Assembly: GCF_030067705.1 (NCBI RefSeq)
Contig: NZ_JASJEX010000001.1
Span: forward strand, 62,001 to 126,000
Reading direction: 5' to 3'
Source of the DNA: Kribbibacterium absianum
Lineage (GTDB): Bacteria > Actinomycetota > Coriobacteriia > Coriobacteriales > Atopobiaceae
Length of the DNA stretch: 64,000 nt
Shown here: in pieces, positions 51,329 through 61,516 of the stretch
Layout of the letters: the number at the start of each line of letters is the position of its first letter
How positions within the stretch are numbered: the stretch's first letter is position 1
Program-made: the position numbers and the translations under genes
Notes under the pieces: model-generated
What the model was told of the DNA's origin: nothing
Database searches by the model: none
The model's input: the letters and a program-made list of their open reading frames with translations, nothing else

Positions 51329-51538
51329 ATGGCTGACTTCAAGGAGAAGGTCGAGGAGAAGCTCGACGAGATTCGCGAGCATCACGAGGAGCACAAGGAA
51401 GAGCGCGAGGAGGCCCGCGAGGCCCGCGAGGAGGCCCGTGAGGACAAGAAGGCCATCGACGAGGCCGCGAAGGACGTCAAGAAGGTCGTCGACGCCGGCG
51501 CCAAGGACGCCAAGAAGATCGTGGACGAGGTCGAGTAA
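51329..51538 (+). CDS. Small highly charged helical protein (69 aa)
   Basis: 69 residues of almost pure Glu/Lys/Asp/Arg/Ala helix (MADFKEKVEEKLDEIREHHE, then EAREAREEAREDKKAIDEA and AKDVKKVVDAGAKDAKKIVD). The AKDxKK repeats recall CsbD/LEA or apolipoprotein-like stress proteins, but no family assignment is safe. AAGGGAG precedes the ATG. It has its own promoter and terminator. Confidence 0.7.
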   Translation: MADFKEKVEEKLDEIREHHEEHKEEREEAREAREEAREDKKAIDEAAKDVKKVVDAGAKDAKKIVDEVE

Positions 51539-51563
51539 CCCCCATCGCACCATCGCTGTCCCG

Positions 51564-51597
51564 GCGGGGCGGTCGCTTCGGCGGCCGTCCCGCTTTT
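51564..51597 (+). terminator. Rho-independent terminator
   Basis: GCGGGGCGGTCGC - TTCG - GCGGCCGTCCCGC followed by TTTT, 25 bases after the small gene. Confidence 0.88.
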
Positions 51598-51599
51598 GC

Positions 51600-51697
51600 G
51601 TGGACGCTTCGGAGAGAGCCGTTTGTCCACGGTTGGACGCTTCGAAGAGAGCCGTTTGTCCACGGTTGGACAGAGGGCTTTGACCGAAGCGTCCACG
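51600..51697. repeat. R1 repeat cluster: two tandem units and one inverted
   Basis: TGGAC starts at 51601, 51634 and 51667, exactly 33 bp apart. The first two units point left; the third (51667-51695) is inverted and shortened by a few bases. Confidence 0.9.
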
Positions 51698-51740
51698 TGG
51701 GACACTGGTGCCTGACCTGTCCGTCCCACCGGGAGGCGCC

Positions 51741-52547
51741 ATGGCCGAGATGTTCGAGAAGCGCGACCGCGACCCGAGAAGCGACTTGCGTTGCGAAGCG
51801 GCGGCGCTCGCGTGGCTAGGAGAGGCGACAGCGAACGGCGGCCTGCCCGTGGCTCGTCCACTCGAGGCCACGCGCGACCGCCTGGTCGAGCAGCGCGTGT
51901 CGTCGGCGCCGGCCACGGCCGCTCGTGCCGAAGCTGCGGGCCGGGCACTCGCCCGCACGCATGCGGCCGCCGCGCCGTACTGGGGCGCGCCTCCTGCCAA
52001 CTGGTCCGGCGCGGAGGGTTATTGGATCTCTGGCCAGCTCACGCCCATTGTCCCGGAACAGCCAGCCCCCGAGCCCTGGGGCGCCTGTTACGCCCGCGTG
52101 CACATCATGCCGCAGGTGCGCGAGCTGGTCGACGCCCGTGTTTGGGGGACCCGCGAGGCCGCGTTGTTCGCCAAGCTCTGTGACCGCCTGACCGCCGGCG
52201 ACTTCGACGCACCACAGCCCGGGCTTCTCCAACCGGCCCAGCCCGCGCGCATCCATGGCGACCTCTGGGCCGGCAACCTGCTCTTCTCGGACGTGCCCCA
52301 GGGCGCCGTTCTCATCGACCCGATGGCCCGCGGCGGCCACGCCGAGGAGGACCTGGCGATGCTCCAGCTCTTCGGCGCGCCGCACCTCGATCGCATCATC
52401 GCGGCCTACGACGAGGTCTCGCCCCTCGGGCCCGGCTGGCGCGACCGCGTCCCGCTCATGCAGCTCCAGCCGCTCCTGCTGCACTGTCGGCTCTTCGGCT
52501 CTGGGCACTTTGGCCAGACATTGGCGGTCGCGCGCCGATTCGCGTGA
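51741..52547 (+). CDS. Fructosamine kinase family protein
   Basis: 268 residues from ATG 51741, which follows GGGAGG. The kinase core has the Brenner-type motif IHGDLWAGNLLF near residue 176 and VLIDPMARGGHAEEDLAML near 195, typical of fructosamine-3-kinases. The N-terminal glycine-rich region is weak: the lysine motif is not evident in SDLRCEAAALAWL. It would phosphorylate glycated amines for deglycation or an unknown small molecule. It is followed by a HAD phosphatase after 42 bases. Confidence 0.8.
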   Translation: MAEMFEKRDRDPRSDLRCEAAALAWLGEATANGGLPVARPLEATRDRLVEQRVSSAPATAARAEAAGRALARTHAAAAPYWGAPPANWSGAEGYWISGQLTPIVPEQPAPEPWGACYARVHIMPQVRELVDARVWGTREAALFAKLCDRLTAGDFDAPQPGLLQPAQPARIHGDLWAGNLLFSDVPQGAVLIDPMARGGHAEEDLAMLQLFGAPHLDRIIAAYDEVSPLGPGWRDRVPLMQLQPLLLHCRLFGSGHFGQTLAVARRFA

Positions 52548-52589
52548 CCGGTTGGGTAGGGTAGGGCGTGGCAATGAAGGGAGCCCCGC

Positions 52590-53435
52590 TTGATCCGACT
52601 CGTCCTCACCGACCTCGACAACACCCTCGTCAACACGCCGGTCAGTCCCCGCCTCACGCCGTTCGCGCGCCACGCGATCCATCGGCTGCAGAAGGCCGGC
52701 GTGCGCTTCGGCCCTGCCACCGGTCGCATGCCGTGGATGCTCGACCCCATCTTTGGCGATGAGCGCGACCTCTGGGCGACGTCCGTGCAGGGCAACGGCC
52801 AGGTGGGCTACCTCGACGGCGAGAAGGTCTTCGAGCACGAGGTGGACTGGCGTACGCTCCGGAGGCTCGGAGAGTTCCTCAAGGACAAGCCGGGCGCCGT
52901 GCTCTACGCCATCGACGAGACGGACACCCTGGCGGTGGGCGGCCTCACGCAGGAGGAGCTCAACGGCCAGTACGACATCGCGTTCCGCGGCCCGGTCGTG
53001 GTGGACGAGGTGCCCGAGCGCCGCTGGGTCAAGGCCAACGTGCACTGCTTCCGCGCGCCGGGGGCGCCGGACTTCCAGCAGCTCCGCGTCCAAATGGAGG
53101 CGCTGTGCCCGGACCTGGACTTCGTCTCGCCCACGCCCGAGCCCATCCTCTGGGACATCACCAACAAGGGCCGCTCCAAAGCCAGCGGCATCCGCGAGCT
53201 GCTCGGCGTCATGGGCCTCGAGGAGGACGAAGTGGCCGTGTTCGGCGATTCCGACAACGACATCGAGATGCTCGCGGCCTTCCCGTACTCGGTGGCGGTC
53301 GCGAACGCCAAGCCGGGCGTCCTCGAGGCGGCCAACTATGCCGTGGGCTCGGTGGAGGAGGACGGCGCGGCTCGGGCGTTCCTGGAGATCGCGGAGGCCT
53401 CCGCCCGTGGCGCGCTCCCCGCTTTCCTGATGTGA
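52590..53435 (+). CDS. Cof-type HAD phosphatase
   Basis: 281 residues. Motif I LTDLDNTLV (Asp8, Asp10), motif II ATGR near residue 44, Lys in NKGRSKASG near 200 and motif IV FGDSDNDIEML near 223; large C2 cap in between. Cof-type phosphatases act on sugar phosphates and cofactors. Start TTG 52590, after AGGGAG. Likely one transcript with the fructosamine kinase gene. Confidence 0.85.
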   Translation: MIRLVLTDLDNTLVNTPVSPRLTPFARHAIHRLQKAGVRFGPATGRMPWMLDPIFGDERDLWATSVQGNGQVGYLDGEKVFEHEVDWRTLRRLGEFLKDKPGAVLYAIDETDTLAVGGLTQEELNGQYDIAFRGPVVVDEVPERRWVKANVHCFRAPGAPDFQQLRVQMEALCPDLDFVSPTPEPILWDITNKGRSKASGIRELLGVMGLEEDEVAVFGDSDNDIEMLAAFPYSVAVANAKPGVLEAANYAVGSVEEDGAARAFLEIAEASARGALPAFLM

Positions 53436-53464
53436 AAAAGGGGACGGAGCGTTTTGTCAGGTAC
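53435..53464. repeat. R5 repeat (GGGGACGGAGC type), single
   Basis: AAAAAGGGGACGGAGCG then TTTTGTCAGGT, matching the pair at 14110-14226. It includes the probable TTG start of the BASS transporter. Confidence 0.75.
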
Positions 53465-54434
53465 TACAAATCTGTATCGCAGGATCGGGGCTCTCGTTGG
53501 GTCCCACATGGCGTGGATCGCTCCCTGCTGCGTGGCGATTGGCGTGGCGTTTCCCGAGGTCTTTGCTCCGGTGCGCGCGTGGGTGCCTGCGCTCTTCGCG
53601 TTCATCACGTTCCAGGGCGCGCTCAACAACCGCTTCTCGCAGGTCGCCGCTGTGTTCCGGCGCCCGGCCTTCCTGCTGCTCCTGCTCACGATAAGCACCG
53701 TTGTCATGCCGGTGGTGGCGTATCTGTTCGCAATGCTGTGCTTTGCCAGCGACCCTGACATCGTCACCGGCGTTGTGCTCGAGTACTCGGTGCCCGTGGC
53801 CGTGGTCGCGTACCTGTGGATCGGCATGTACGGCGGCAACCGGCCGCTGGGGCTGTCGGCGATTCTCGTGTCCACCGTGCTCGCGCCGTTCACCATCCCG
53901 CTGACGCTCGAGGCCTTGATGGGCGCGCACATCCAGCTCGACGTGCCCGCCATGATGGGGCAGATGGCGTACATGATCGCGATCCCCGCTGTGCTCGGCA
54001 TGGCGGTCAATGATGCGAGCCACCGGTGGGGCGACGGCTGGGGAGAGCGGCGTCTGTCGCCCGCGCTCGGCCTGGCGGCCAAGATGCTGCTCGTCCTCAT
54101 CATCACCACCAACTCCACCGAGATGGCCGACTATCTGCGGCATCCCACCTGGGAGACGCTCGCCGTGTCGCTGTTCATCCTCGTGTTCGCCGCGTCCGGC
54201 TTTGTCTGGGGCCTGCTGGTGGCGCGTCGCATGCGTCGCCCGGTCGCCGACGTGGTGACGGCAACGTACGTCACGGGCATGCGCAACATCAGCGCCGGCG
54301 CGGTCATCGCGGCGCAGTTCTTCCCGGGCGCGACCGTGTTCCCTGTGATGGTGGGCACGATGTTCCAGCAGGTGCTCGCCGGCCTCATGTCGAGGCACTT
54401 GGTGCGTCTGGGCGCGGTGCCCGAGGGCGAGTAG
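53454..54434 (+). CDS. BASS family transporter (bile acid:Na+ symporter-like)
   Basis: 326 residues as TTG 53454, or 308 from ATG 53508. About nine or ten helices with two SBF-like inverted repeats; TITFQGALNN-type LFAFITFQGALNNRF and YVTGMRNISAGAVIA carry the conserved polar crossover residues. BASS proteins carry organic anions with sodium. The TTG has GGACGGAG six bases upstream, but both lie in the R5 repeat, so the true start is uncertain. Confidence 0.75.
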   Translation: MSGTTNLYRRIGALVGSHMAWIAPCCVAIGVAFPEVFAPVRAWVPALFAFITFQGALNNRFSQVAAVFRRPAFLLLLLTISTVVMPVVAYLFAMLCFASDPDIVTGVVLEYSVPVAVVAYLWIGMYGGNRPLGLSAILVSTVLAPFTIPLTLEALMGAHIQLDVPAMMGQMAYMIAIPAVLGMAVNDASHRWGDGWGERRLSPALGLAAKMLLVLIITTNSTEMADYLRHPTWETLAVSLFILVFAASGFVWGLLVARRMRRPVADVVTATYVTGMRNISAGAVIAAQFFPGATVFPVMVGTMFQQVLAGLMSRHLVRLGAVPEGE

Positions 54435-54474
54435 CTGCGCCACGGAGCACGTCTCGGCGCCCCTGAGCTTGTGC

Positions 54475-54627
54475 GGAACCGTTTCCCCGCAGGGTTTTGC
54501 GGGCAATCGTCTCCCCGCAAGCAGACGCCGACGCAAAACCGCAGGTGACTGTCCAATTCGAGAGGAACCCTCTGCCGTTTCCCCGCAAATCGCCCCAGAC
54601 TTTTGCGGAGAACCGTTTCCGCGCAGG
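54475..54627. repeat. R2 repeat cluster
   Basis: Four forward cores (GTTTCCCCGCA or near variants at 54481, 54509, 54577, 54615) and reverse cores (TTTTGCGG near 54495 and 54601). The pair 54577/54601 forms an 11 of 13 bp stem. Same family as 10037-10185. Confidence 0.8.
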
Positions 54628-54632
54628 CAGCC

Positions 54633-54696
54633 CGGACGCTTGGGAGAGAGCCTTCCGTCCAGGCGTGGACAAATGGCTCTCTCCCAAGCGTCCACG
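54633..54696. repeat. R1 repeat: perfect 19-bp hairpin
   Basis: GGACGCTTGGGAGAGAGCC (54634-54652) pairs exactly with GGCTCTCTCCCAAGCGTCC (54675-54693). The GGAC start of unit 1 and TGGAC of unit 2 keep the 33-bp register. It abuts the eno terminator. Confidence 0.92.
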
Positions 54697-54729
54697 AAAA
54701 AGCGCCCGCCTCCCGAAGGAAGCGGGCGC
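54697..54729 (-). terminator. Rho-independent terminator of eno
   Basis: On the minus strand GCGCCCGC / GCGGGCGC with inner TCC/GGA, followed by TTTTT (54701-54697). Confidence 0.9.
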
Positions 54730-54751
54730 CCATCAGGCGGTGCGATTTCGT

Positions 54752-56403
<1,652 letters not shown>

Positions 56404-58926
56404 ATGGACCGGGCACTGGACGTGATCAAGCGAGACGGCCGCCGCGAGGCCTACGACGCGGCCAAGATCGTCTCGGCCATGGAACGGGCCTTCGCCGACG
56501 TGGGGGAGACGGTCTCGTCCGAGGAGCTGGAGGCCCTGCTCGCCCGGGTGGAGGACGAGACCGCACAGGCCCCCGAGGTCGAGAGGATCCAGGACGCCGT
56601 GGAGCTGGCCCTGATGGAGACCGGCCACTACGCGGTCGCGAAGTCCTACATCCTGTTCCGCCACATGCGCGCCGAGAAGCGCGCCACGCGCGTGGCGCTC
56701 GCGGCCACCATCGGCATCCCGGCCCTCGAGCCGGAGCTGCGGCGCATCCAGCGCGACTTCCCCGGTCAGGCCTACGACCTGGGGCTCCTCCTCAACAAGG
56801 TCCAGGCTGCCGTGAAGGAGGGCATGACGGCCGACCAGCGTCTCCAGGTGGCCGTCCGCGCGGCCGTGGAGCTGACCACCCAAGAGGCCCCGCGCTGGGA
56901 GTACATCGCGGGGCGCCTGTTGGCCGCGTCGCTCCGTCGCGAGCTGGACGCCCGCTGGGCCGAGCTCGGTGTGTCCGGCTACGCCGAGCGCCTCGCGTTC
57001 CTCGCGCGGCAGGGGCTCTACGGCCAGTACATCGTGGACGGCTACACACCCGAGGAGCTGGAGGAGGCCCGCACGTTCGTGGACGAGCGGCGCAACGGCC
57101 TCTTCAACTACTCCGGCCTCGACCTCTTCAGCCGCCGCTACTGCGTGCGCTCCCACGCGGGCGACCTGCTCGAGGGGCCGCAGGAGGCGTTCCTGGGCAT
57201 CGCGCTGCACCTGGCGCTGAACGAGCCCAAGGACCGCCTGGCCTGGGTGCGCCGCTTCTACGACATGCTCTCGGAGATGAAGGTCACGATGGCGACGCCG
57301 ACGCTCTCGAACGCGCGGCGGCCGTTCAGCCAGCTCTCCAGCTGCTTCATCGACACGGTGCCCGACAGCCTCACCGGCATCTACCGGTCCGTCTCCAACT
57401 TCGCCCAGGTGTCCAAGTACGGCGGCGGCATGGGCCTCTACCTGGGCAAGGTTCGCGCCACGGGCAGCGCGATCCGAGGCTTCCAGGGCGCGGCCGGCGG
57501 CGTGATCCGGTGGATCCGCGTGATCAACGACACCGCCGTCGCCGTCGACCAGCTCGGCGTGCGCCAGGGCGCCGTCGCCGTGTACCTCGACGCCTGGCAT
57601 CGCGACCTGCCGGAGTTCCTGCAGCTCCGCACCAACAACGGCGACGACCGCATGAAGGCCCACGACGTCTTCCCGGCCGTCTGCTACCCGGACCTCTTCT
57701 GGCGCCTGGCCGAGCAGGACCTGGACCAGGAGTGGCACCTGATGGACCCGCACGAGGTCTTCCTGGCCCGCGGCTACCACCTCGAGGACTTCTGGGGCGA
57801 GGAGTGGGAGCGCCGCTACTGGGAGTGCGTGAGCGACCCGAAGATCGAGAAGCGCACGATGACGATCAAGGACATCGTCCGTCTCGTGCTCAAGAGCGCG
57901 GTGGAGACGGGCACGCCGTTCGCGTTCAACCGCGACGCCGTGAACCGCGCGAACCCCAACCCGCAGGCCGGCGTCATCTACTGCAGCAACCTCTGCACGG
58001 AGATCTGCCAGAACACGAGCGCGATCCGCTCGGTGGATCAGCAGACCGTTCAGGTGGACGGCGAGACCGTGGTCGTGACGACCACCGAGCCGGGCGACTT
58101 CGTCGTGTGCAACCTGGCGTCGCTCACGCTCGGGCGCCTGGACGTGGAGGACGAGGACGAGATGCGCGACGTCATCCGCTCCGTCGTGCGCGCCCTCGAC
58201 AACGTGATCGACCTCAACTACCCGGTGCTGCCCTACAGCCACCTCACGACCGAGCGCTACCGGGCCATCGGCCTCGGCGCGTCCGGCTACCACCACATGC
58301 TGGCCAAGCGCCGGATCCCGTGGGAGAGCCAGCAGCACCTGGACTTCGCCGACGAGGTCTTCGAGCGGATCAACCGCCTCGCCATCGAGGCGTCCTGCGA
58401 GCTGGCCGAGGAGCGCGGCGCGTACCCGCTGTTCGAGGGCAGCGACTGGCAGACCGGCGAGTACTTCTCGAAGCGGCGGTACGAGTCGCCCGAGTGGCAG
58501 GCGCTGGCGGCCCGGGTGGCCGAGACGGGCGTCCGCAACGGCTACCTGCTCGCCATCGCGCCCACGAGCTCCACGTCGATCATCAGCGGCACCACCGCCG
58601 GCGTCGACCCCGTGATGGGCAAGTTCTTCCTCGAGGAGAAGAAGGGCTCGATGCTTCCGCGCGTGGCGCCGGACCTGTCGCCGGAGACCTTCTGGTCCTA
58701 CAAGGCCGCCCACGTGATCGACCAGCGCTGGTCCGTGCGCGCGGCCGGCGTGCGCCAGCGGCACATCGACCAGTCGCAGTCCGTGAACCTCTACATCACC
58801 AACGACTACACGATGCGCCAGGTGCTGAACCTGTACCTCGAGGCCTGGCACGCCGGCGTGAAGACGCTCTACTACGTGCGCAGCAAGTCCCTGGAAGTGG
58901 AGGAGTGCGACTCCTGCTCGGCCTAA
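56404..58926 (+). CDS. nrdA: Ribonucleotide reductase class Ia, large subunit
   Basis: 840 residues from ATG 56404 (AAAGGG upstream). N-terminal ATP-cone (1-90; IKRDGRREAYDAAKIVSAME), giving allosteric dATP control. Active-site Cys in LSSCFIDT near residue 318, substrate loop CSNLCTEICQNTS near 528 with a catalytic Glu, NLASLTLG, PTSSTSIISGTTAGVDP near 725, and a C-terminal CDSC thioredoxin/NrdH-reactive pair at the end. It converts ribonucleotides to deoxyribonucleotides. nrdB follows after an R1 hairpin. Confidence 0.95.
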   Translation: MDRALDVIKRDGRREAYDAAKIVSAMERAFADVGETVSSEELEALLARVEDETAQAPEVERIQDAVELALMETGHYAVAKSYILFRHMRAEKRATRVALAATIGIPALEPELRRIQRDFPGQAYDLGLLLNKVQAAVKEGMTADQRLQVAVRAAVELTTQEAPRWEYIAGRLLAASLRRELDARWAELGVSGYAERLAFLARQGLYGQYIVDGYTPEELEEARTFVDERRNGLFNYSGLDLFSRRYCVRSHAGDLLEGPQEAFLGIALHLALNEPKDRLAWVRRFYDMLSEMKVTMATPTLSNARRPFSQLSSCFIDTVPDSLTGIYRSVSNFAQVSKYGGGMGLYLGKVRATGSAIRGFQGAAGGVIRWIRVINDTAVAVDQLGVRQGAVAVYLDAWHRDLPEFLQLRTNNGDDRMKAHDVFPAVCYPDLFWRLAEQDLDQEWHLMDPHEVFLARGYHLEDFWGEEWERRYWECVSDPKIEKRTMTIKDIVRLVLKSAVETGTPFAFNRDAVNRANPNPQAGVIYCSNLCTEICQNTSAIRSVDQQTVQVDGETVVVTTTEPGDFVVCNLASLTLGRLDVEDEDEMRDVIRSVVRALDNVIDLNYPVLPYSHLTTERYRAIGLGASGYHHMLAKRRIPWESQQHLDFADEVFERINRLAIEASCELAEERGAYPLFEGSDWQTGEYFSKRRYESPEWQALAARVAETGVRNGYLLAIAPTSSTSIISGTTAGVDPVMGKFFLEEKKGSMLPRVAPDLSPETFWSYKAAHVIDQRWSVRAAGVRQRHIDQSQSVNLYITNDYTMRQVLNLYLEAWHAGVKTLYYVRSKSLEVEECDSCSA

Positions 58927-58931
58927 CCCCC

Positions 58932-58998
58932 GTCAAAGCCGTTTGTCCACGCTTCAGCCACCTGCAGCGTGGACATTGAGCTTTGACCGAAGCGTCCA
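58932..58998. repeat. R1 repeat: hairpin between nrdA and nrdB
   Basis: GTCAAAGC...TTGTCCACGCT (58932-58953), 12-nt loop (58954-58965), then AGCGTGGACA...TTTGACCGAAGCGTCC (58966-58998). Same 12-nt loop length as at 3790 and 17885. The left unit has lost its GGACGCTTCG end. Confidence 0.9.
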
Positions 58999-59050
58999 CC
59001 CGATGAGTCGGCGCCCGCCGGGCGTTGACTCATAGATAAGGAGCGATCCC

Positions 59051-60112
59051 ATGACCCTCAGCCTCGGCGATCCCATGGTGCGCAAGGCTCTCTTCAACCC
59101 CGAGGGCGACACCGACGTCCTCGCTCGCCGCATGATCGGCGGCAACACCACCAACCTCAACGACTTCAACAACATGAAGTACGGCTGGGTCAGCGACTGG
59201 TACCGCCAGGCGATGAACAACTTCTGGATCCCCGAGGAGGTCAACCTCGGCCAGGACGTCAAGGATTACCCGCTCCTGAGCGACGCCGAGCGCACCGCCT
59301 ACGACAAGATCCTCTCGTTCCTCGTGTTCCTCGACTCGCTCCAGACCGCCAACCTGCCCAACGTCGGCGAGTACGTCACCGCCAACGAGGTCAACCTCTG
59401 CCTCACGATCCAGGCCTTCCAGGAGGCGGTGCACTCCCAGAGCTACTCCTACATGCTCGACACCATCTGCAGCCCCGAGAAGCGCACCGAGATCCTCTAC
59501 CAGTGGAAGACCGACGAGCACTTGCTCGCCCGCAACCAGTTCATCGGCGACCGCTACAACGACTTCGTCGAGCACCGCGACACCCGCAGCTTCGTTCGCG
59601 TGCTGATGGCCAACTACATCCTCGAGGGCGTGTACTTCTACTCGGGCTTCTCGTTCTTCTACAACCTCGCGCGCATGGGCAAGATGCCCGGCTCCGCCCA
59701 GGAGATCCGCTACATCAACCGCGACGAGAACACCCACCTGTGGCTCTTCCGCAACATCATCCTGGAGCTCAAGCGGGAGGAGCCCCAGCTCTTCGACGAC
59801 GTCATGGTCGGGGAGCTGCGCGCGATGATCCTCGAGGGCGTGCGCCAGGAGGCGGCGTGGGGCCGTTACGTGATCGGCGACGACATCCCCGGCCTCACCG
59901 GCGACATGGTGGAGGGCTACATCCGCTACCTCGGGTCGCTGCGGTGGCACAGCCTGGAGCTGGGCGACGAGCTCTACGGCGAGCTGCTGCCCGAGCCGGA
60001 GGACATGCGCTGGGTCTCCCAGTACTCCAACGCGAACCTCGTGAAGACGGACTTCTTCGAGGCGCGGAGCACGGCCTACGCCAAGTCGTCGGCGCTGGTG
60101 GACGACCTGTAA
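59051..60112 (+). CDS. nrdB: Ribonucleotide reductase class Ia, small subunit
   Basis: 353 residues. Di-iron ligands: Asp in LVFLDSLQT near residue 99, Glu and His in FQEAVHSQ near 128-131, Glu in ILEGVYFY near 193 and Glu/His in NRDENTHLW near 227-230. The radical Tyr fits HSQSY, four residues after the His. AAGGAG precedes the ATG. It partners NrdA. Confidence 0.94.
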   Translation: MTLSLGDPMVRKALFNPEGDTDVLARRMIGGNTTNLNDFNNMKYGWVSDWYRQAMNNFWIPEEVNLGQDVKDYPLLSDAERTAYDKILSFLVFLDSLQTANLPNVGEYVTANEVNLCLTIQAFQEAVHSQSYSYMLDTICSPEKRTEILYQWKTDEHLLARNQFIGDRYNDFVEHRDTRSFVRVLMANYILEGVYFYSGFSFFYNLARMGKMPGSAQEIRYINRDENTHLWLFRNIILELKREEPQLFDDVMVGELRAMILEGVRQEAAWGRYVIGDDIPGLTGDMVEGYIRYLGSLRWHSLELGDELYGELLPEPEDMRWVSQYSNANLVKTDFFEARSTAYAKSSALVDDL

Positions 60113-60117
60113 GCGGG

Positions 60118-60265
60118 CTGCAGCAGAAAGACGCTGCAGGGACGGCGGGGAAGGCCTTCTCGGAGGCGTCCGACGGGGTGCTGCAGCGGAAAAACGCTGC
60201 AGGGGCGGCCGCCATCGGCCTTGGTGGGGCGACAACTGCATCTGCGCAGCGTTTTTCTGCTGCAA
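60118..60265. repeat. R3 array, left of the nuclease gene (three copies, 63-bp steps)
   Basis: Cores at 60120-60137, 60183-60200 and 60246-60263 match GCAGCAGAAAAACGCTGC (copy 1 has one A-to-G, copy 2 one A-to-G, copy 3 reversed). Starts are exactly 63 bp apart; spacers are 45 bp and only weakly similar. Arms GCAGC/GCTGC make each core a small hairpin. The last copy ends five bases from the nuclease stop codon. Confidence 0.92.
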
Positions 60266-60267
60266 CG

Positions 60268-61407
60268 TCACCACACGAACCGGAACGTGAGCCACGCCTT
60301 GTGCGCCTCTGAGAAGCGTTTTCTGTTCACTGGCCCTTCCGGGACGCCCAGCTCTCGTTCCAATCGCCGCACCAGCGATAACGTCCGCTCTGGTGTCCGC
60401 GCCAACGCCGGTGTCACCGGGATTGCCGCGATCCCGCTCTCCTCCAAGGCGTTCAGCCGGTTCCGGTCTCGTTCGCCCGTCTCGTCTTCGGGGTGGTTCG
60501 AGGCGCTGTCGTACTCGGCCGCCACGCGTTGCTCCTCCCAGAGCAGGTCTGGATGCATGGTCTCGCGGCCGAGAATCGCGCGGCCCTCTTTGCTGAGCAC
60601 CACCTCGGCATTGAGGTTCGGTCTCGGTAGCCCGGGGCCTCCCATCTCCTGCGGCAGCGAGGCAATCATTGCGAGGCCCGCTTCCCGAGGCGACCAGGCG
60701 TTGTCAAAGGCCAGGGCGAGCGCGGTCTGGAGACGGCGCGCCGCCGGCAGTCCTTCTGGAAGCTTGTTGATGTACGCAGCGAGCCGTTCGCGCGAGGTGA
60801 GCGCTGCCTCGCGACTCTTGAGGCCCCTCTTGAACTCTGGCCGCTGGTCGTACTTCCCGCAATAGGAGCAGACGAGGAGCGCCAAGTCCAGGACCGGCAG
60901 TTTTGCGGCGCGAAGCACCAGATGCAGCTCCGGGCTGCACACGAGCAGCTCGTTGGTCGCTGACCCCGCTCTCCAGAAGGACCCCGCCGGCGGCTTGAAC
61001 CCGAGCACGTGCGGCGAGAGTCCCTGGACATGGTGCGCGTGCTTTCGCTCCGGCACGAGAAGCGAGAGCCGCTGGCTTGCCGTCGCGCGGGCGGCGAGGG
61101 CGGACAACACGGTCACAAACCGCTCGTGCTGGGCGTTCTTCTCGGCTGCCGTGGGCTCTGGCGCACGCTTCTTGCGTGCTATTGGCCTGGGATAGAGGCT
61201 TGCGCGGAGCCCCCGGTTCTCGAAGAGCAACCGCGAGAGGGCGGTCTCCTGCATGGGCGCCCAGGCGTTGATCTTGTCGCGCCCCTGTTTGGTGGACTGG
61301 CAGCTCCGAAAGGCATCGAGCTCCTCATCGGGGCTCGCGAACGCGTAGAACGTCATGCCGTCGCAATGGTGCAGCGCGTGGGCTGAGAGATGACAGAGGC
61401 AGTACAT
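60268..61407 (-). CDS. DUF559/AbiEi-like PD-(D/E)XK nuclease-domain protein
   Basis: 379 residues. A mid region (SPELHLVLRAAKLPVLDLAL, VCSYCGKYDQRP) matches a Coriobacteriia family often annotated AbiEi-like; the C-terminal part (MHPDLLWEEQRVAAEYDS, NHPEDETGERDRNRLNALEE, SGIAAIPVTP) fits the Vsr/DUF559 nuclease fold with Glu, Asp and the following catalytic-like residues. N-terminus MYCLCHLSAHALHH is Cys/His-rich. GAGGAGGG precedes the ATG. No partner toxin or methylase is next to it. Moderate GC, inserted between nrdB and gatC, flanked both sides by R3 arrays. Confidence 0.65.
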   Translation of the reverse strand: MYCLCHLSAHALHHCDGMTFYAFASPDEELDAFRSCQSTKQGRDKINAWAPMQETALSRLLFENRGLRASLYPRPIARKKRAPEPTAAEKNAQHERFVTVLSALAARATASQRLSLLVPERKHAHHVQGLSPHVLGFKPPAGSFWRAGSATNELLVCSPELHLVLRAAKLPVLDLALLVCSYCGKYDQRPEFKRGLKSREAALTSRERLAAYINKLPEGLPAARRLQTALALAFDNAWSPREAGLAMIASLPQEMGGPGLPRPNLNAEVVLSKEGRAILGRETMHPDLLWEEQRVAAEYDSASNHPEDETGERDRNRLNALEESGIAAIPVTPALARTPERTLSLVRRLERELGVPEGPVNRKRFSEAHKAWLTFRFVW

Positions 61408-61427
61408 TGACCCTCCTCGATAGGGGA

Positions 61428-61445
61428 GTCCAAGGTACGTTGGAC
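61428..61445. promoter_or_regulatory. Palindrome upstream of the nuclease gene
   Basis: GTCCAA-GGTACG-TTGGAC, a perfect 6+6+6 inverted repeat 21-38 bases before the ATG. Good size for an autoregulatory operator. Confidence 0.4.
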
Positions 61446-61516
61446 GGCACTAAACGCTGAATTGCATCTGAAGTTGTGGTGCTGACCGGCGCCCAGCGAG
61501 CGGCCAGCGGCAAGGG

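Noticed and set aside
60268-61407. AbiE toxin-antitoxin pair
   Set aside because: No AbiEii-type nucleotidyltransferase toxin is adjacent; only the single gene is present.
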